A stretch of DNA of 16,446 nt from CAZTXD01 sp964617995 (GTDB taxonomy: Bacteria; Actinomycetota; Acidimicrobiia; Spongiisociales; ZC4RG35): the NCBI GenBank assembly GCA_964617995.1, contig CAZTXD010000078.1, forward strand, positions 1-16,446, written 5' to 3'. The position numbers were made by a program, and so were the translations under genes. Below, in pieces: positions 1 through 8,819 of the stretch. Numbering within the stretch: the stretch's first letter is position 1; the number at the start of each line of letters is the position of its first letter. The notes below the pieces were generated by a model. It ran no database searches and had not been told where the DNA came from. It worked only from the letters and a program-made list of their open reading frames with translations.

Positions 1-89
1 CCTGCCACCACCGAACCACCCCACACGAAAAATCGACAAGCCCATAGCGCGCATTTGATGCGCGAAAACGGGATGGGGGGCCACCCCGG

Positions 90-95
90 TACGCT
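90..95 (+). promoter_or_regulatory. -10 box of a putative leaderless promoter for rapZ
   Basis: The hexamer TACGCT fits the actinobacterial -10 pattern TANNNT. It lies exactly 7 bases before the ATG at 103, so transcription would begin at or next to the A of the start codon. I see no convincing -35 element. The same geometry recurs before two other genes in this window (at 8807 and 13777), which strengthens the call. It is inferred from sequence only. Confidence 0.45.
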
Positions 96-102
96 GTGGG
101 GG

Positions 103-990
103 ATGGCCGAGCCCGTTGAGAATGTCGATATGACCGAGCGTCCCCATGTGCTCGTCGTGACGGGAATGTCCGGTGCGGGGAAGTCCTCGGCGGCCGACAT
201 CCTCGAGGACAACGGCTACACCGTCATCGACAATCTGCCGCCCGCGCTACTGACCCAGGTGGTCGACTTCCACGCCATCGGCGAGGAGGCCCGGCGCTTG
301 TCGGTGGTGGTCGACGCCCGGGGAGGCGACGCCGTCGAGGAGCTCCGCCAGGTCGTCCAAGAGCTCGCCCGGGAAGGCATCCGCACCGCCATCCTCTTCC
401 TCGACGCCGAGGACAACGTCATCATCCGTCGTTATGAGGAGAACCGCCGTCCCCATCCCCTGGGGCTGGCGACGATCCAGGACGCCATCGCCGCCGAGCG
501 GCGGCTGCTCGATGGGCTGCGCGAGGCTGCCGACGTCGTCATCGACACGACCGACCTCAACGTCCACCAGCTTCGCGATCGGGTGATCAACGAGTTCAGC
601 AGCGAGGCGATGCAGCGCCCCATGCGCGTTTCGGTGAGATCGTTCGGGTTCAAGCACGGATCGCCCCGCGATGCCGACCTCGTCTTCGATGTGCGTTTCC
701 TCCCGAACCCGCACTGGGTTCCGGAGCTGCGTCCCCTCAGGGGAATCGACCAGCCGGTGTCCGACTACGTGCTCAACAGCGACGCCGCACCGGAGTTCAT
801 CGACCGGGTGGACGAGCTGGTGTCGTTCCTCATACCCCGTTACGAAGCGGAGGGGAAGTCCTATGTGTCGATCGGGATCGGCTGCACCGGCGGCCATCAC
901 CGCTCGGTCGCCATCGCCGAGGAGCTGGGTCGCCGGCTGGCCGACCGGGGAATCACGGCGGTCGTGAGACACCGGGACGTCGACCGGTGA
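103..990 (+). CDS. rapZ: RapZ family nucleotide-binding protein (RNase adapter / YvcJ-like)
   Basis: This is a P-loop protein of the RapZ/YvcJ family. The E. coli member is an adapter that delivers small RNAs to RNase E to control GlmS; Gram-positive members bind nucleotides and their role is less clear. The Walker A motif GMSGAGKS is at residues 21-28, and a VVVDARGG stretch lies near 68-75. The C-terminal family signature GCTGGHHRSV is at 260-269, after the typical FLPNPHW and LRGIDQPVSDYVL segments. From the ATG at 103 the protein has 295 residues; the ATG at 130 gives 286, close to the usual 285-290. I chose 103 because a -10 box sits 7 bases upstream; the in-frame TTG at 55 is less likely. 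The stop overlaps the yvcK start as GTGA. The cytoplasmic role in amino-sugar metabolism is known for the family, not shown here. Confidence 0.93.
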   Translation: MAEPVENVDMTERPHVLVVTGMSGAGKSSAADILEDNGYTVIDNLPPALLTQVVDFHAIGEEARRLSVVVDARGGDAVEELRQVVQELAREGIRTAILFLDAEDNVIIRRYEENRRPHPLGLATIQDAIAAERRLLDGLREAADVVIDTTDLNVHQLRDRVINEFSSEAMQRPMRVSVRSFGFKHGSPRDADLVFDVRFLPNPHWVPELRPLRGIDQPVSDYVLNSDAAPEFIDRVDELVSFLIPRYEAEGKSYVSIGIGCTGGHHRSVAIAEELGRRLADRGITAVVRHRDVDR

Positions 991-1988
991 CTCTGGGTCA
1001 AGGTGGCCTCCTGGGCGGCACCCCCACCGCCACCCCCGAGACGGCCACCGCTCTCGATCCCTTCCTGCTCTCGCCCGACGGTCCGGCCGTGGTCGCCATC
1101 GGCGGAGGTCACGGTCTCGCCGCCGCCCTGGAAGCGGTCCAGCTCTACGCCGGTCAGGTGACCGCCGTTGTGTCGGTCGCCGACGACGGGGGCTCGTCGG
1201 GGCGCCTGATCCAGGGAATGCCCATTCCCGCTCCCGGGGACATCCGACGTTGTCTCCTGGCGCTCACTCCCGAGCCGTCCCTGGTGTCGGAGCTGTTCGC
1301 CCATCGCTTCTCGGCGGGAGATGTGACCGACCACTCCCTCGGCAACCTCATGCTGGCTGCGCTCACTGAGCTCTTCGGTGACTTCGCCGCGGCCGTGTCG
1401 GCGGCGGGACAGATGCTCGGTGCGATCGGGGAGGTGGTTCCCGCCACGACCACGCCGGTCGGTCTCCGGGCGTCGGTGGATGGACAGACCGTCGGGGGAC
1501 AGGCCCAGATCTCGAAGATGCGCGGGAAGATCGAGTCGATCGAGCTCGAGCCCGACGGAGCCGAGCCGAACCCTCGAGCCCTGGAGGCGATCGCCGGCGC
1601 CGACCAGATAGTCATCGGACCCGGTTCCCTGTTCACGTCGGTGGTCGCCGCCCTCCTGGTTCCGGGGGTGGCTTCGGCGGTGATGACCTCTTCGGCTCGC
1701 CGGGTCTTCGTGTGCAACCTCGTCACTCAGGACGGAGAGACATGGGATCTCGACGGAATCGGGCATGTCGAGGCGCTCGCCCGCTGGGGAGGCGTGGACG
1801 GCCCGGGAACGCTCGTCGTCCACGACGGACCGCTGGAGGTTCCCGACGGTCACGCCCGTGTCGACTTCGACGACCACCTGATAGGAGCGTGGGGTGTGCA
1901 CCGCGCTGACGTGGCCGATCCGACCGCCGAGTGGCCGGCGCACGACCCGTTCGCTCTGGCCCGGGTCCTGGAATCGCTCATCGCCTAG
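987..1988 (+). CDS. yvcK: YvcK/CofD-like protein (putative gluconeogenesis factor)
   Basis: This 333-residue protein has the hallmarks of the YvcK (UPF0052) branch of the CofD-like superfamily: GGGHGL at residues 39-44, VADDGGSSGR at 64-73, PGDIRR shortly after, and GPGSLFTS at 211-218. In Bacillus YvcK is needed for growth on gluconeogenic substrates and for cell shape; its homologue in mycobacteria (CuvA) affects cell-wall processes, and the family binds UDP-GlcNAc. The first ~30 residues are low in complexity and look like a disordered extension. The GTG start at 987 overlaps the rapZ stop (GTGA), which implies translational coupling and one operon. In many actinobacteria the next gene is whiA, but here it is an aldo/keto reductase 28 bases downstream. 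Confidence 0.92.
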   Translation: MTLGQGGLLGGTPTATPETATALDPFLLSPDGPAVVAIGGGHGLAAALEAVQLYAGQVTAVVSVADDGGSSGRLIQGMPIPAPGDIRRCLLALTPEPSLVSELFAHRFSAGDVTDHSLGNLMLAALTELFGDFAAAVSAAGQMLGAIGEVVPATTTPVGLRASVDGQTVGGQAQISKMRGKIESIELEPDGAEPNPRALEAIAGADQIVIGPGSLFTSVVAALLVPGVASAVMTSSARRVFVCNLVTQDGETWDLDGIGHVEALARWGGVDGPGTLVVHDGPLEVPDGHARVDFDDHLIGAWGVHRADVADPTAEWPAHDPFALARVLESLIA

Positions 1989-2016
1989 GCCCGGATTGAA
2001 ATCGGAAGGAGAAGGG

Positions 2017-3063
2017 ATGGAACAGAGGCCGCTGGGAGACGCCCCCTTCGAGGTGAGCGTCTTCGGTCTGGGGACGATGACCTTCGGAGCCGAGTCGGAT
2101 GAGCAGACCTCCCATGCCATTCTCGATCACTACTTCGATCGAGGTGGCCGGTTCATCGACACCGCCGACGTCTACACCCGTGGGGTCTCAGAGGAGACCA
2201 TCGGCCGCTGGCTCGCCTCACGTCGCGTCCGCGACGAGATGGTGGTGGCAACCAAGGGTCGCTTCCCAATGAGCGACGACCCCGCCGACCAGGGTGCGGG
2301 TCGGGCCCATCTGGAACGGGCCCTCGACGCCAGCCTGCGACGTCTCGGCGTAGAGGTCATCGACCTCTACCAGACCCACGCCTGGGACCCCGCCACACCG
2401 ATCGAAGAGACCCTGGAGACACTCGACGGCTTCGTGACCGCCGGCAAGGTGCGGGCGGTGGGAGTCTCCAACTTCCTGGGCTGGCAACTAGAGCGGGCGT
2501 TGCTGACGGCCGAGCATCGGGGGTGGACGCCGGTGGTCTCGCTCCAGCCCCAATACAACATGCTGGGACGGGAGATAGAGGCGGAGATACTGCCGCTGTG
2601 TCTCGACCGGGGGATCGGACTCCTTCCCTGGTCGCCTCTCGGCGGCGGATGGCTGACCGGCAAGTACCGCCGCGACGATCGCCCCGCCGGGGACACTCGC
2701 CTGGGGGAAGACCCCGACCGGGGCATCGAGGCGTTCGACCTGCGCAACAACGAGCAGACCTGGCGGGTCCTCGAAGCGGTGGAACGCATCGCCGAGACCC
2801 GTGGTGTGGCGATGAGTCAGGTTGCCCTCAACTGGTTGCGAGGCCGTCCCGGGGTCAGCTCTGTGCTGTTGGGCGCCCGCACCGTGGCCCAGATCGAGGA
2901 CAACCTGGCTGCCCTCGATTGGGAGCTGTCGGAGGTGGAGATGACCGAGCTGTCAGAGGTGTCGGCTCCCGGTATCGCCCTCTACCCCCAGGGCTTCCTG
3001 GAGAAGGAAGCGGGAATGTCGGTTTGGGCCGAGCTCACCACCCGCGTCAACCCGCCCCTCTAG
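2017..3063 (+). CDS. Aldo/keto reductase, NAD(P)H-dependent
   Basis: This 348-residue protein is an aldo/keto reductase, a TIM-barrel enzyme that reduces aldehydes or ketones with NADPH. The catalytic tetrad can be placed as Asp48 and Tyr53 (in FIDTADVY), Lys80 (in VVATKG) and His121 (in LYQTHAWD). Further family landmarks are the VRAVGVSNF stretch, LLPWSPLGGGWLTGKY, and a C-terminal cofactor segment with VLLGARTVAQIEDNL. The start at 2017 is supported by a strong AAGGAG ribosome site 5 bases upstream; the longer open frame upstream overlaps yvcK and has no such support. It is cytosolic, with no signal peptide. The 28-base gap after yvcK without an obvious promoter suggests cotranscription. 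The substrate cannot be told from sequence. Many such reductases act on sugar-derived or xenobiotic carbonyls. Confidence 0.9.
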   Translation: MEQRPLGDAPFEVSVFGLGTMTFGAESDEQTSHAILDHYFDRGGRFIDTADVYTRGVSEETIGRWLASRRVRDEMVVATKGRFPMSDDPADQGAGRAHLERALDASLRRLGVEVIDLYQTHAWDPATPIEETLETLDGFVTAGKVRAVGVSNFLGWQLERALLTAEHRGWTPVVSLQPQYNMLGREIEAEILPLCLDRGIGLLPWSPLGGGWLTGKYRRDDRPAGDTRLGEDPDRGIEAFDLRNNEQTWRVLEAVERIAETRGVAMSQVALNWLRGRPGVSSVLLGARTVAQIEDNLAALDWELSEVEMTELSEVSAPGIALYPQGFLEKEAGMSVWAELTTRVNPPL

Positions 3064-3123
3064 GACTCGGGGACCTTCAGCCTCGTGAACGACATACACC
3101 GCCGAACGCGTCAAAAAATCTCC

Positions 3124-3129
3124 TAGAAT
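3124..3129 (+). promoter_or_regulatory. -10 box for the DUF222-HNH gene
   Basis: TAGAAT closely matches TATAAT. It sits 15 bases before the LexA operator at 3139, in a locally A+T-rich stretch after the aldo/keto reductase. The start of transcription would fall near 3136, so bound LexA would cover it. No clear -35 hexamer is visible at the expected distance. Confidence 0.55.
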
Positions 3130-3138
3130 CACTTGTCA

Positions 3139-3154
3139 TCGAACAAATGTTCGA
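3139..3154 (+). promoter_or_regulatory. LexA operator (SOS box)
   Basis: TCGAACAAATGTTCGA is a perfect match to the mycobacterial/actinobacterial SOS box TCGAACNNNNGTTCGA, with both 6-base arms intact. It lies just downstream of the TAGAAT -10 box and 14 bases upstream of the chosen start at 3169. This is the expected place for repression of the DUF222-HNH gene by LexA and its release after DNA damage. Several 13E12-family (DUF222) genes of Mycobacterium tuberculosis are known to carry such boxes, which supports the assignment. Confidence 0.85.
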
Positions 3155-3168
3155 TTACGATGGGGGCC

Positions 3169-4452
3169 ATGAGAGTGGAGATGAGGGAAGTGGGCTCTTC
3201 GCTATCCGAGCAGCACCGGCTCGCCGACCGTATCGACGACATGTCTCCGGGTTGCGAGCTGGCCGGGCTCTTGGATCAAATCGACCGGGCCAAGCTGAAC
3301 GGGTTCGACCTGGTGAGGGTGATCCGGGCCCGGGCCCGGCAGGTCGCCTACGACCAGGCGCAGATGATGGCGGACACGGTCGAGTTGGGATACAGCCCAC
3401 CCAGTCATGAGGGCTCACCGCCCCGCCGTCAGCAGGAACCCGACAGCTACCTTCCGGACGAGCTGCGGGTGGCCCTGCGGTGGACGGCCCGCTCCGCCGA
3501 CAGCTTCGCCGCCTTGGCGTACGGTCTGGTCGAGCGCCTCCCCCGGGTGTGGGAGGCCCTGGCCGAGGGGAGGATCGACCTGCCCCGCGCCCGGGTCTTC
3601 TTTCTGGAGACCGGCCATATCGATGTCGACTACGCCCGAGAGGTGGCCGACCGCATTCTGCCCGAGGCACCGGAGCTGACGACCGGTCAGATCGGAGCCC
3701 GCCTGCGCCGGCTCTGCCTCGAAGCCGATCCCGACGCTGCCCGCAGGGACTATGAGAAGGCGGTGGACGAGCGACGGGTGGAGGCGTTCCCCAACCAGGA
3801 CGGGACCGCCGAGCTCGTCGGCTACAGCCTGCCCCCCGACCGAGTGTCGGCCATCATGGGTCGCATCCAGCGTCTCGCCCGGAAGCTACGCCGCAAGGGC
3901 GATCCCCGCACCATGGACCAGCTCCGCGCCGACATCTTCATGGACCTCCTCGACCGTCGGGATCCAACCTCGAACGAACGGGCGATCATCGACATTCGCG
4001 TCGACCTCCCCACCCTCCTCGATTTGGCCGAGCGGGCGGGGGAGATCCCCGGGTGGGGTCCGGTCATCTCCGACATCGCCCGTCAGGCCGTCGAAGGTCA
4101 GCCGGACGGGCAGTGGCGGGTGGCGGTCACCGACCCCGACACCGGAGCGGTGCTGTGGGACGGCACCACCCGCCGCCGCCCCACCACCGTGCAGCGCCGC
4201 TACATCGAGGTACGGGAACCCACCTGCATGCACCCCTCATGCCGCCGCCCCGCCACCAACTGTGAGATGGACCACAGCATCGACTACGCCAAGGGCGGAC
4301 CCACCGAGGTGCACAACCTCGGCCCCGGCTGCGGCCGAGACCACGACCTCAAGACCAACGGCGGATGGAGGCTCGTCCAGCCACGTCCGGGGATGTACGT
4401 GTGGACCAGCCGCCACGGCCACACCTACGTGGTCGAACGCCGCCCACCCTGA
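3169..4452 (+). CDS. DUF222 / 13E12-repeat family HNH endonuclease-like protein
   Basis: This 427-residue protein has a long helical N-terminal DUF222 region (about residues 15-330) and a C-terminal HNH nuclease domain. The HNH motif is visible as Asp368-His369, Asn383 and His392. Cysteines at 353, 358, 365 and 388 could hold a structural zinc, and the nuclease residues look intact. Members of this family are multicopy in mycobacteria and other actinobacteria. Their function is unproven, with roles in DNA metabolism or as mobile or selfish elements suggested. The start is uncertain: ATG 3169 follows a G-run by 2 bases, and ATG 3160 and ATG 3181 are in frame. Upstream are a -10 box and a perfect SOS box, so DNA-damage induction is likely. 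It stands between yvcK/AKR and pgk, where whiA and gap would often be. Confidence 0.85.
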   Translation: MRVEMREVGSSLSEQHRLADRIDDMSPGCELAGLLDQIDRAKLNGFDLVRVIRARARQVAYDQAQMMADTVELGYSPPSHEGSPPRRQQEPDSYLPDELRVALRWTARSADSFAALAYGLVERLPRVWEALAEGRIDLPRARVFFLETGHIDVDYAREVADRILPEAPELTTGQIGARLRRLCLEADPDAARRDYEKAVDERRVEAFPNQDGTAELVGYSLPPDRVSAIMGRIQRLARKLRRKGDPRTMDQLRADIFMDLLDRRDPTSNERAIIDIRVDLPTLLDLAERAGEIPGWGPVISDIARQAVEGQPDGQWRVAVTDPDTGAVLWDGTTRRRPTTVQRRYIEVREPTCMHPSCRRPATNCEMDHSIDYAKGGPTEVHNLGPGCGRDHDLKTNGGWRLVQPRPGMYVWTSRHGHTYVVERRPP

Positions 4453-4552
4453 CGACGAGGGCCCGGCGGCATGGGCGGAGAGATCCTCACCCGTTCCGTC
4501 TGTGATTCGGGGCAGAAGAAGAGCGACGACGAGAGGTCGCGGCCGCCGCTGC

Positions 4553-4558
4553 CACAAT
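4553..4558 (+). promoter_or_regulatory. Possible -10 box for pgk-tpiA
   Basis: CACAAT (5 of 6 to TATAAT by position except the second base pair context) lies 8 bases before the pgk ATG at 4567. A G-rich GAGAGGG run in between ends only one base before the ATG, too close to act as a normal Shine-Dalgarno site, so a leaderless or nearly leaderless transcript is plausible. The first base departs from the TANNNT pattern, so this is weaker than the boxes at 90, 8807 and 13777. The rest of the 4453-4566 gap shows no clear terminator or operator. Confidence 0.3.
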
Positions 4559-4566
4559 GAGAGGGT

Positions 4567-5744
4567 ATGCCTTCGTATCTCACTCTCGACGACGTCGACC
4601 GCGAAGGTCGCAGGGTACTCGTCCGATCCGACCTGAACGTCCCCCTCCACGAAGGAGAGGTGACCGACGACTTCCGTATCCGGATGGCGCTGCCCACCAT
4701 CGAGCGCTTGCGGGACGAGGGGGCGAAGGTCGTGGTGTGCAGTCATCTGGGACGACCGAGGGGGATCGATCCGGCTCTGTCCCTGGAACCCGTCGGCGCG
4801 AGGCTCGCTGAGATGGGCGGATTCGAGGTCCGCCACGTCGGGGCCGTGGTGGGACCCGACGTGGAGGAGGCAGTGTCGACGGCATCGAACGGTGACGTGT
4901 TGCTCCTGGAGAACACCCGCTTCGAACCGGGGGAAACAGACAACGATCCGGTCCTGTCCGACGGCCTCGCCCGGCTCGCCGACGTCTTCGTCCAGGACGC
5001 CTTCGGGTCGGTGCACAGGGCCCACTCCTCGACGGTGGGGGTGGCCGAGCGGGTTCGCACCGCGGCGGGGCCGCTGCTGGTGGCCGAGCTGGAGGCGTTC
5101 GGGGAGCTGCTGGGCGACCCGCGGCGACCGTACGTCGTCGTCCTGGGAGGGGCGAAGGTGTCGGACAAGCTGGGGGTCATCGACAACCTCCTGCCCAGGG
5201 TGGACCGCATGCTGATCGGCGGGGGAATGTGCTTCACGTTGCTGGCCGCCCGCGGCCACCCGGTGGGCGACAGTCTCGTCCAGGACGACCAGGTGGAAGC
5301 GGTCAGGAAGCTGCTCGAGGGACCCGACGGAGATCGCATCCAGCTTCCCGTGGATGTGGTCGTGGCGGAGGAGTTTGCCGCCCACTCTCCCTCACGGGTG
5401 GTGGCGGCCACCGAGATCCAAGACGGCATGATCGGACTCGACATCGGCCCCGATACGGCCGCAGGATTCTCGGAGGCGGTGCGTAAGGCCGGGTCGGTCT
5501 TCTGGAACGGGCCGATGGGTGTGTTCGAGTGGGAGAGGTTCCGGGCGGGAACCGAGGCCGTGGCCACAGCCTTGGCGGCCAGCGACGGCTTCACCGCCGT
5601 CGGCGGCGGCGACTCGGCCGCGGCCCTGCGCCTCCTCGACCTCACCGAGTCGGTCACCCACCTGTCGACAGGTGGGGGAGCGGGGTTGGAACTGCTGGAA
5701 GGAAGGGAACTGCCCGGAGTGGCGGTTCTGGAACGGTGGGTGTG

Positions 5745-5745
<1 letters not shown>
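4567..5745 (+). CDS. pgk: Phosphoglycerate kinase
   Basis: Phosphoglycerate kinase transfers phosphate from 1,3-bisphosphoglycerate to ADP in glycolysis and works in reverse in gluconeogenesis. The 392-residue length is normal. Family motifs run in order: RSDLNVP near residues 19-25, SHLGRPRG near 59, LLLENTRFEPGE near 113-124, VQDAFGSVHRAHSS, the hinge GGAKVSDKLGVI, the nucleotide-site GGGM, FWNGPMGVFE, and C-terminal GGGDSAAA and STGGGAGLELLEG. The start is ATG 4567, probably leaderless. It overlaps tpiA by one base (TGATG), so the two are translationally linked. The gap gene that often precedes pgk is not next to it. There is no sign of damage, and the enzyme is cytosolic. Confidence 0.97.
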
Positions 5746-6518
<773 letters not shown>

Positions 6519-6540
6519 TCGTTTTTATCAGCAAAACGGT

Positions 6541-6585
6541 GCGCCCAGCAGCGCGTTTGGTAGGGGAAAAACCCGAAATGGGCGC
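6541..6585. repeat. Inverted repeat with nested hairpin between tpiA and the membrane fusion gene
   Basis: The arms GCGCCCA (6541-6547) and TGGGCGC (6579-6585) are perfectly complementary. They enclose a smaller hairpin of GGG (6564-6566), five A residues and CCC (6572-6574). There is no T-run after the outer stem, so it does not look like a classical intrinsic terminator. It ends 6 bases before the -10-like TAACCT at 6591. A terminator for pgk-tpiA, an operator, or a structured leader from an upstream promoter are all possible. A weak CTGAT/ATCAG repeat lies at 6516-6530. Confidence 0.4.
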
Positions 6586-6590
6586 TTGCG

Positions 6591-6596
6591 TAACCT
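6591..6596 (+). promoter_or_regulatory. Possible -10 box for the membrane-spermidine synthase fusion
   Basis: TAACCT fits TANNNT and would start transcription near 6604, leaving a short leader with a GAAGG ribosome site (6618-6622) 7 bases before the ATG at 6630. No -35 is evident. This is a weak single-motif call. Confidence 0.3.
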
Positions 6597-6629
6597 CAAG
6601 CCACCGGTGACGATGCCGAAGGTATCTCG

Positions 6630-8783
6630 ATGGCTTCCGTGACCGCTCCCGCACCCGTCGTCGCCCCGCCGACCCACTCCCGCCTGCTCGTACCGGTGTT
6701 CGGTGCATGGAGCTTCCTCGGATCGCTCCTGATCTTCTGGGTGGAGCTGATGGTGGCGAAAATGCTGCTGCCGGCCTTCGGAGGATCGGCCTCGGTCTGG
6801 AACACCGCGCTGGTCTTCTTCCAGCTCAACCTTCTGGCCGGCTACGCCCTCGCCCACCTCCTTTCACGTCTCGACAGCCGCCGTCACAAGGCGATCCAGG
6901 CCGGGCTGGTTCTGATCCCGCTGCTCACCTTGCCGGTGGCCCTGCCCGCGTTCCTGGAGTCACCCTCCGGCGCCCCGATCGTTGCCGTGCTCGTCGCTCT
7001 CACCCTCATGGTGGGCGCCCCGTTCTTCGCTCTCGCGACCGCCAGCCCCACGCTCCAGGCGTGGTTCTCGCATTCGTCACATCCCCGCGCCTCCGACCCC
7101 TACTTCCTCTACGCCCTCAGCAACGTGGGCAGCGTCGTGGGCTTGCTCGGCTACCCCGTCGTCGTGGAGCGCCTCCTCACGCTGCGCACGCAGACGACCC
7201 TGTGGGCAGTCGGATACGGCCTGTTCGCCATGGCGACCCTGGCCGGCACCCGCATGGTCGGCAGGTGGGAGCGGACGGAGCCGGCTACGACTGCCGAGGG
7301 CCGGCCGTCGATACGACGCAGGATCTCCTGGGCCGGGATCACGTTCATCCCCTCCCTGGCGCTGATGGGGGTCACCCGGCACCTGTCCACCGACGTGGCG
7401 GCCTTCCCGCTGCTGTGGACCGTTCCTCTTGCCCTCTACCTGGGAAGCTTCGCCATCACATTCCGCGACGGCGGCGAAGCGTGGACGGCCCTCGGCTCAC
7501 GCTCCCTGCGCCTGCTCGTCGTTCCCGCTGCCCTCATCGCCTTCGTCAACACCCGGGCCTTGTGGTTCTCGGTCGGAGTGCCCCTCCTGCTGCTGCTGGC
7601 CGTCGCCCTGGCCGGTCACGGACGGGTGTATCGGGACCGTCCCCCCACGCACTGGCTCACCCACTTCTATCTGTGGGTCTCCATAGGCGGAGCGGCCGGA
7701 GGGCTGTTCGCAGCCCTGGTAGCACCGGTCGTCTTCGACTTCGTGGCCGAGTATCCCCTGGCGCTGGTCCTGGCGGCGCTGGTGGCGGGAGCTCCGCTCC
7801 GCGCCAAGCCTCTTCCCCTCGTCGGCACCGTGTCGGTGGCGGCGGCCGCCATCGCCTTCGGGCTCCTGTTCCCGGATCTCCGCAGCCGGATACTCCTCTT
7901 CGGTGTCGCCGGCGTGGTGGCAGCCGTGTGGATGGGGCGGCGCTGGCTGGCCGTGGTCGTGGCGGCGATCCTGGCGGCGTCGATGGCAGCGGGCACCTCG
8001 AACGTGGTGGCAGCGGACCGGACCTTCTTCGGCGTGTACCGGGTCCACGACGCCGGCGACAACCGGGGCCTCATGAGTGGCACCACCTCCCACGGAACCC
8101 AGCTTTTCGAAGACGGTGAGGGTCTCATGGACTCGCTCAGCTACTACCACCCGGATGGTCCGCTGGGAGATGTGATGACGGAGCTCATGGCCGGCGAGGC
8201 TTCCCTCGACGTCGGCGTGATCGGCCTCGGGATCGGGTCGATGGTGGGCTACGGGCGTGACGCCGACACCTACACCTTCTACGAGATCGACTCCCTGGTC
8301 GAGGACATCGCCCGAGATCCCACCTACTTCACGCTACTCGACCAGAGTGAGTCCGACGTGCAAGTGGTGATCGGCGACGGCCGTCTCGAGCTGGAGCGGC
8401 GCCGCCCCTCCCACGACCTCCTCGTGGTGGATGCGTTCACCTCCGACTCGATCCCTGTGCACCTGCTCACCGTCGAGGCAGTCGCCACGTACTTCGAGTC
8501 TCTCTCCGAGGACGGTCGCCTGCTCCTCCACATCTCCAACCGTCACCTCCGCCTGGAGCCGGTCGTGGGGAGGATCGCCGCCCAGCTGGACGCTACCGCC
8601 CGTGTCGAGTCGTACATCCCCGGTCCGGACGTCGAGTGGTCCGCGCCCAGCACCTGGGTCCTCATCGAGCCGGCCGGCGCATCGGCGTTGGATCTCCCCG
8701 ACGAATGGGTGCCGGCCAGCGCCTCGGCTCCCCTGTGGACCGACGACTACTCGAACGTGCTTTCGGTGATCGTTTGGGGATGA
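6630..8783 (+). CDS. Fused MFS-like membrane / spermidine synthase-like protein
   Basis: This 717-residue protein has two parts. Residues ~20-465 hold roughly 14 hydrophobic segments, with the family's YFLYALSNVGSVVGLLGYP signature near 155-173. Residues ~480-717 resemble a Rossmann-fold spermidine/spermine synthase. The cofactor-site GLGIGS is at 532-537, the acidic YEID is at 551-554, GDGR is at 582-585, and VDAFTSDSIP (Asp601, Asp606) takes the place of the usual catalytic Asp region. It matches the widespread proteins annotated as fused MFS/spermidine synthase. Their reaction is unproven: the soluble domain may make or modify polyamines or be a different aminopropyl or methyl transferase, and the membrane part may export the product. 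The start has a GAAGG site 7 bases upstream. The next gene is a GNAT enzyme; polyamine acetylation is a tempting link but not demonstrated. Confidence 0.85.
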   Translation: MASVTAPAPVVAPPTHSRLLVPVFGAWSFLGSLLIFWVELMVAKMLLPAFGGSASVWNTALVFFQLNLLAGYALAHLLSRLDSRRHKAIQAGLVLIPLLTLPVALPAFLESPSGAPIVAVLVALTLMVGAPFFALATASPTLQAWFSHSSHPRASDPYFLYALSNVGSVVGLLGYPVVVERLLTLRTQTTLWAVGYGLFAMATLAGTRMVGRWERTEPATTAEGRPSIRRRISWAGITFIPSLALMGVTRHLSTDVAAFPLLWTVPLALYLGSFAITFRDGGEAWTALGSRSLRLLVVPAALIAFVNTRALWFSVGVPLLLLLAVALAGHGRVYRDRPPTHWLTHFYLWVSIGGAAGGLFAALVAPVVFDFVAEYPLALVLAALVAGAPLRAKPLPLVGTVSVAAAAIAFGLLFPDLRSRILLFGVAGVVAAVWMGRRWLAVVVAAILAASMAAGTSNVVAADRTFFGVYRVHDAGDNRGLMSGTTSHGTQLFEDGEGLMDSLSYYHPDGPLGDVMTELMAGEASLDVGVIGLGIGSMVGYGRDADTYTFYEIDSLVEDIARDPTYFTLLDQSESDVQVVIGDGRLELERRRPSHDLLVVDAFTSDSIPVHLLTVEAVATYFESLSEDGRLLLHISNRHLRLEPVVGRIAAQLDATARVESYIPGPDVEWSAPSTWVLIEPAGASALDLPDEWVPASASAPLWTDDYSNVLSVIVWG

Positions 8784-8806
8784 ACGGGGTGGGTGCTGGG
8801 AGGCGG

Positions 8807-8812
8807 TAGCGT
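8807..8812 (+). promoter_or_regulatory. -10 box of a putative leaderless promoter for the GNAT gene
   Basis: TAGCGT fits TANNNT and lies exactly 7 bases before the GTG at 8820. That GTG gives the natural N terminus of the acetyltransferase (MLIPDYPIVTARLRLR), so the box supports the start choice. Spacing is identical to the boxes at 90 and 13777. Confidence 0.45.
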
Positions 8813-8819
8813 TGCCGGG

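Noticed and set aside
247..972. Long antisense open frame over rapZ
   Set aside because: It mirrors rapZ codon bias and has no family motif or ribosome site.
3752..4636. Long overlapping frame across the HNH domain and into pgk
   Set aside because: Its product is low-complexity Pro/Arg/Ser/Thr sequence typical of a shifted frame; the DUF222-HNH frame has clear motifs.
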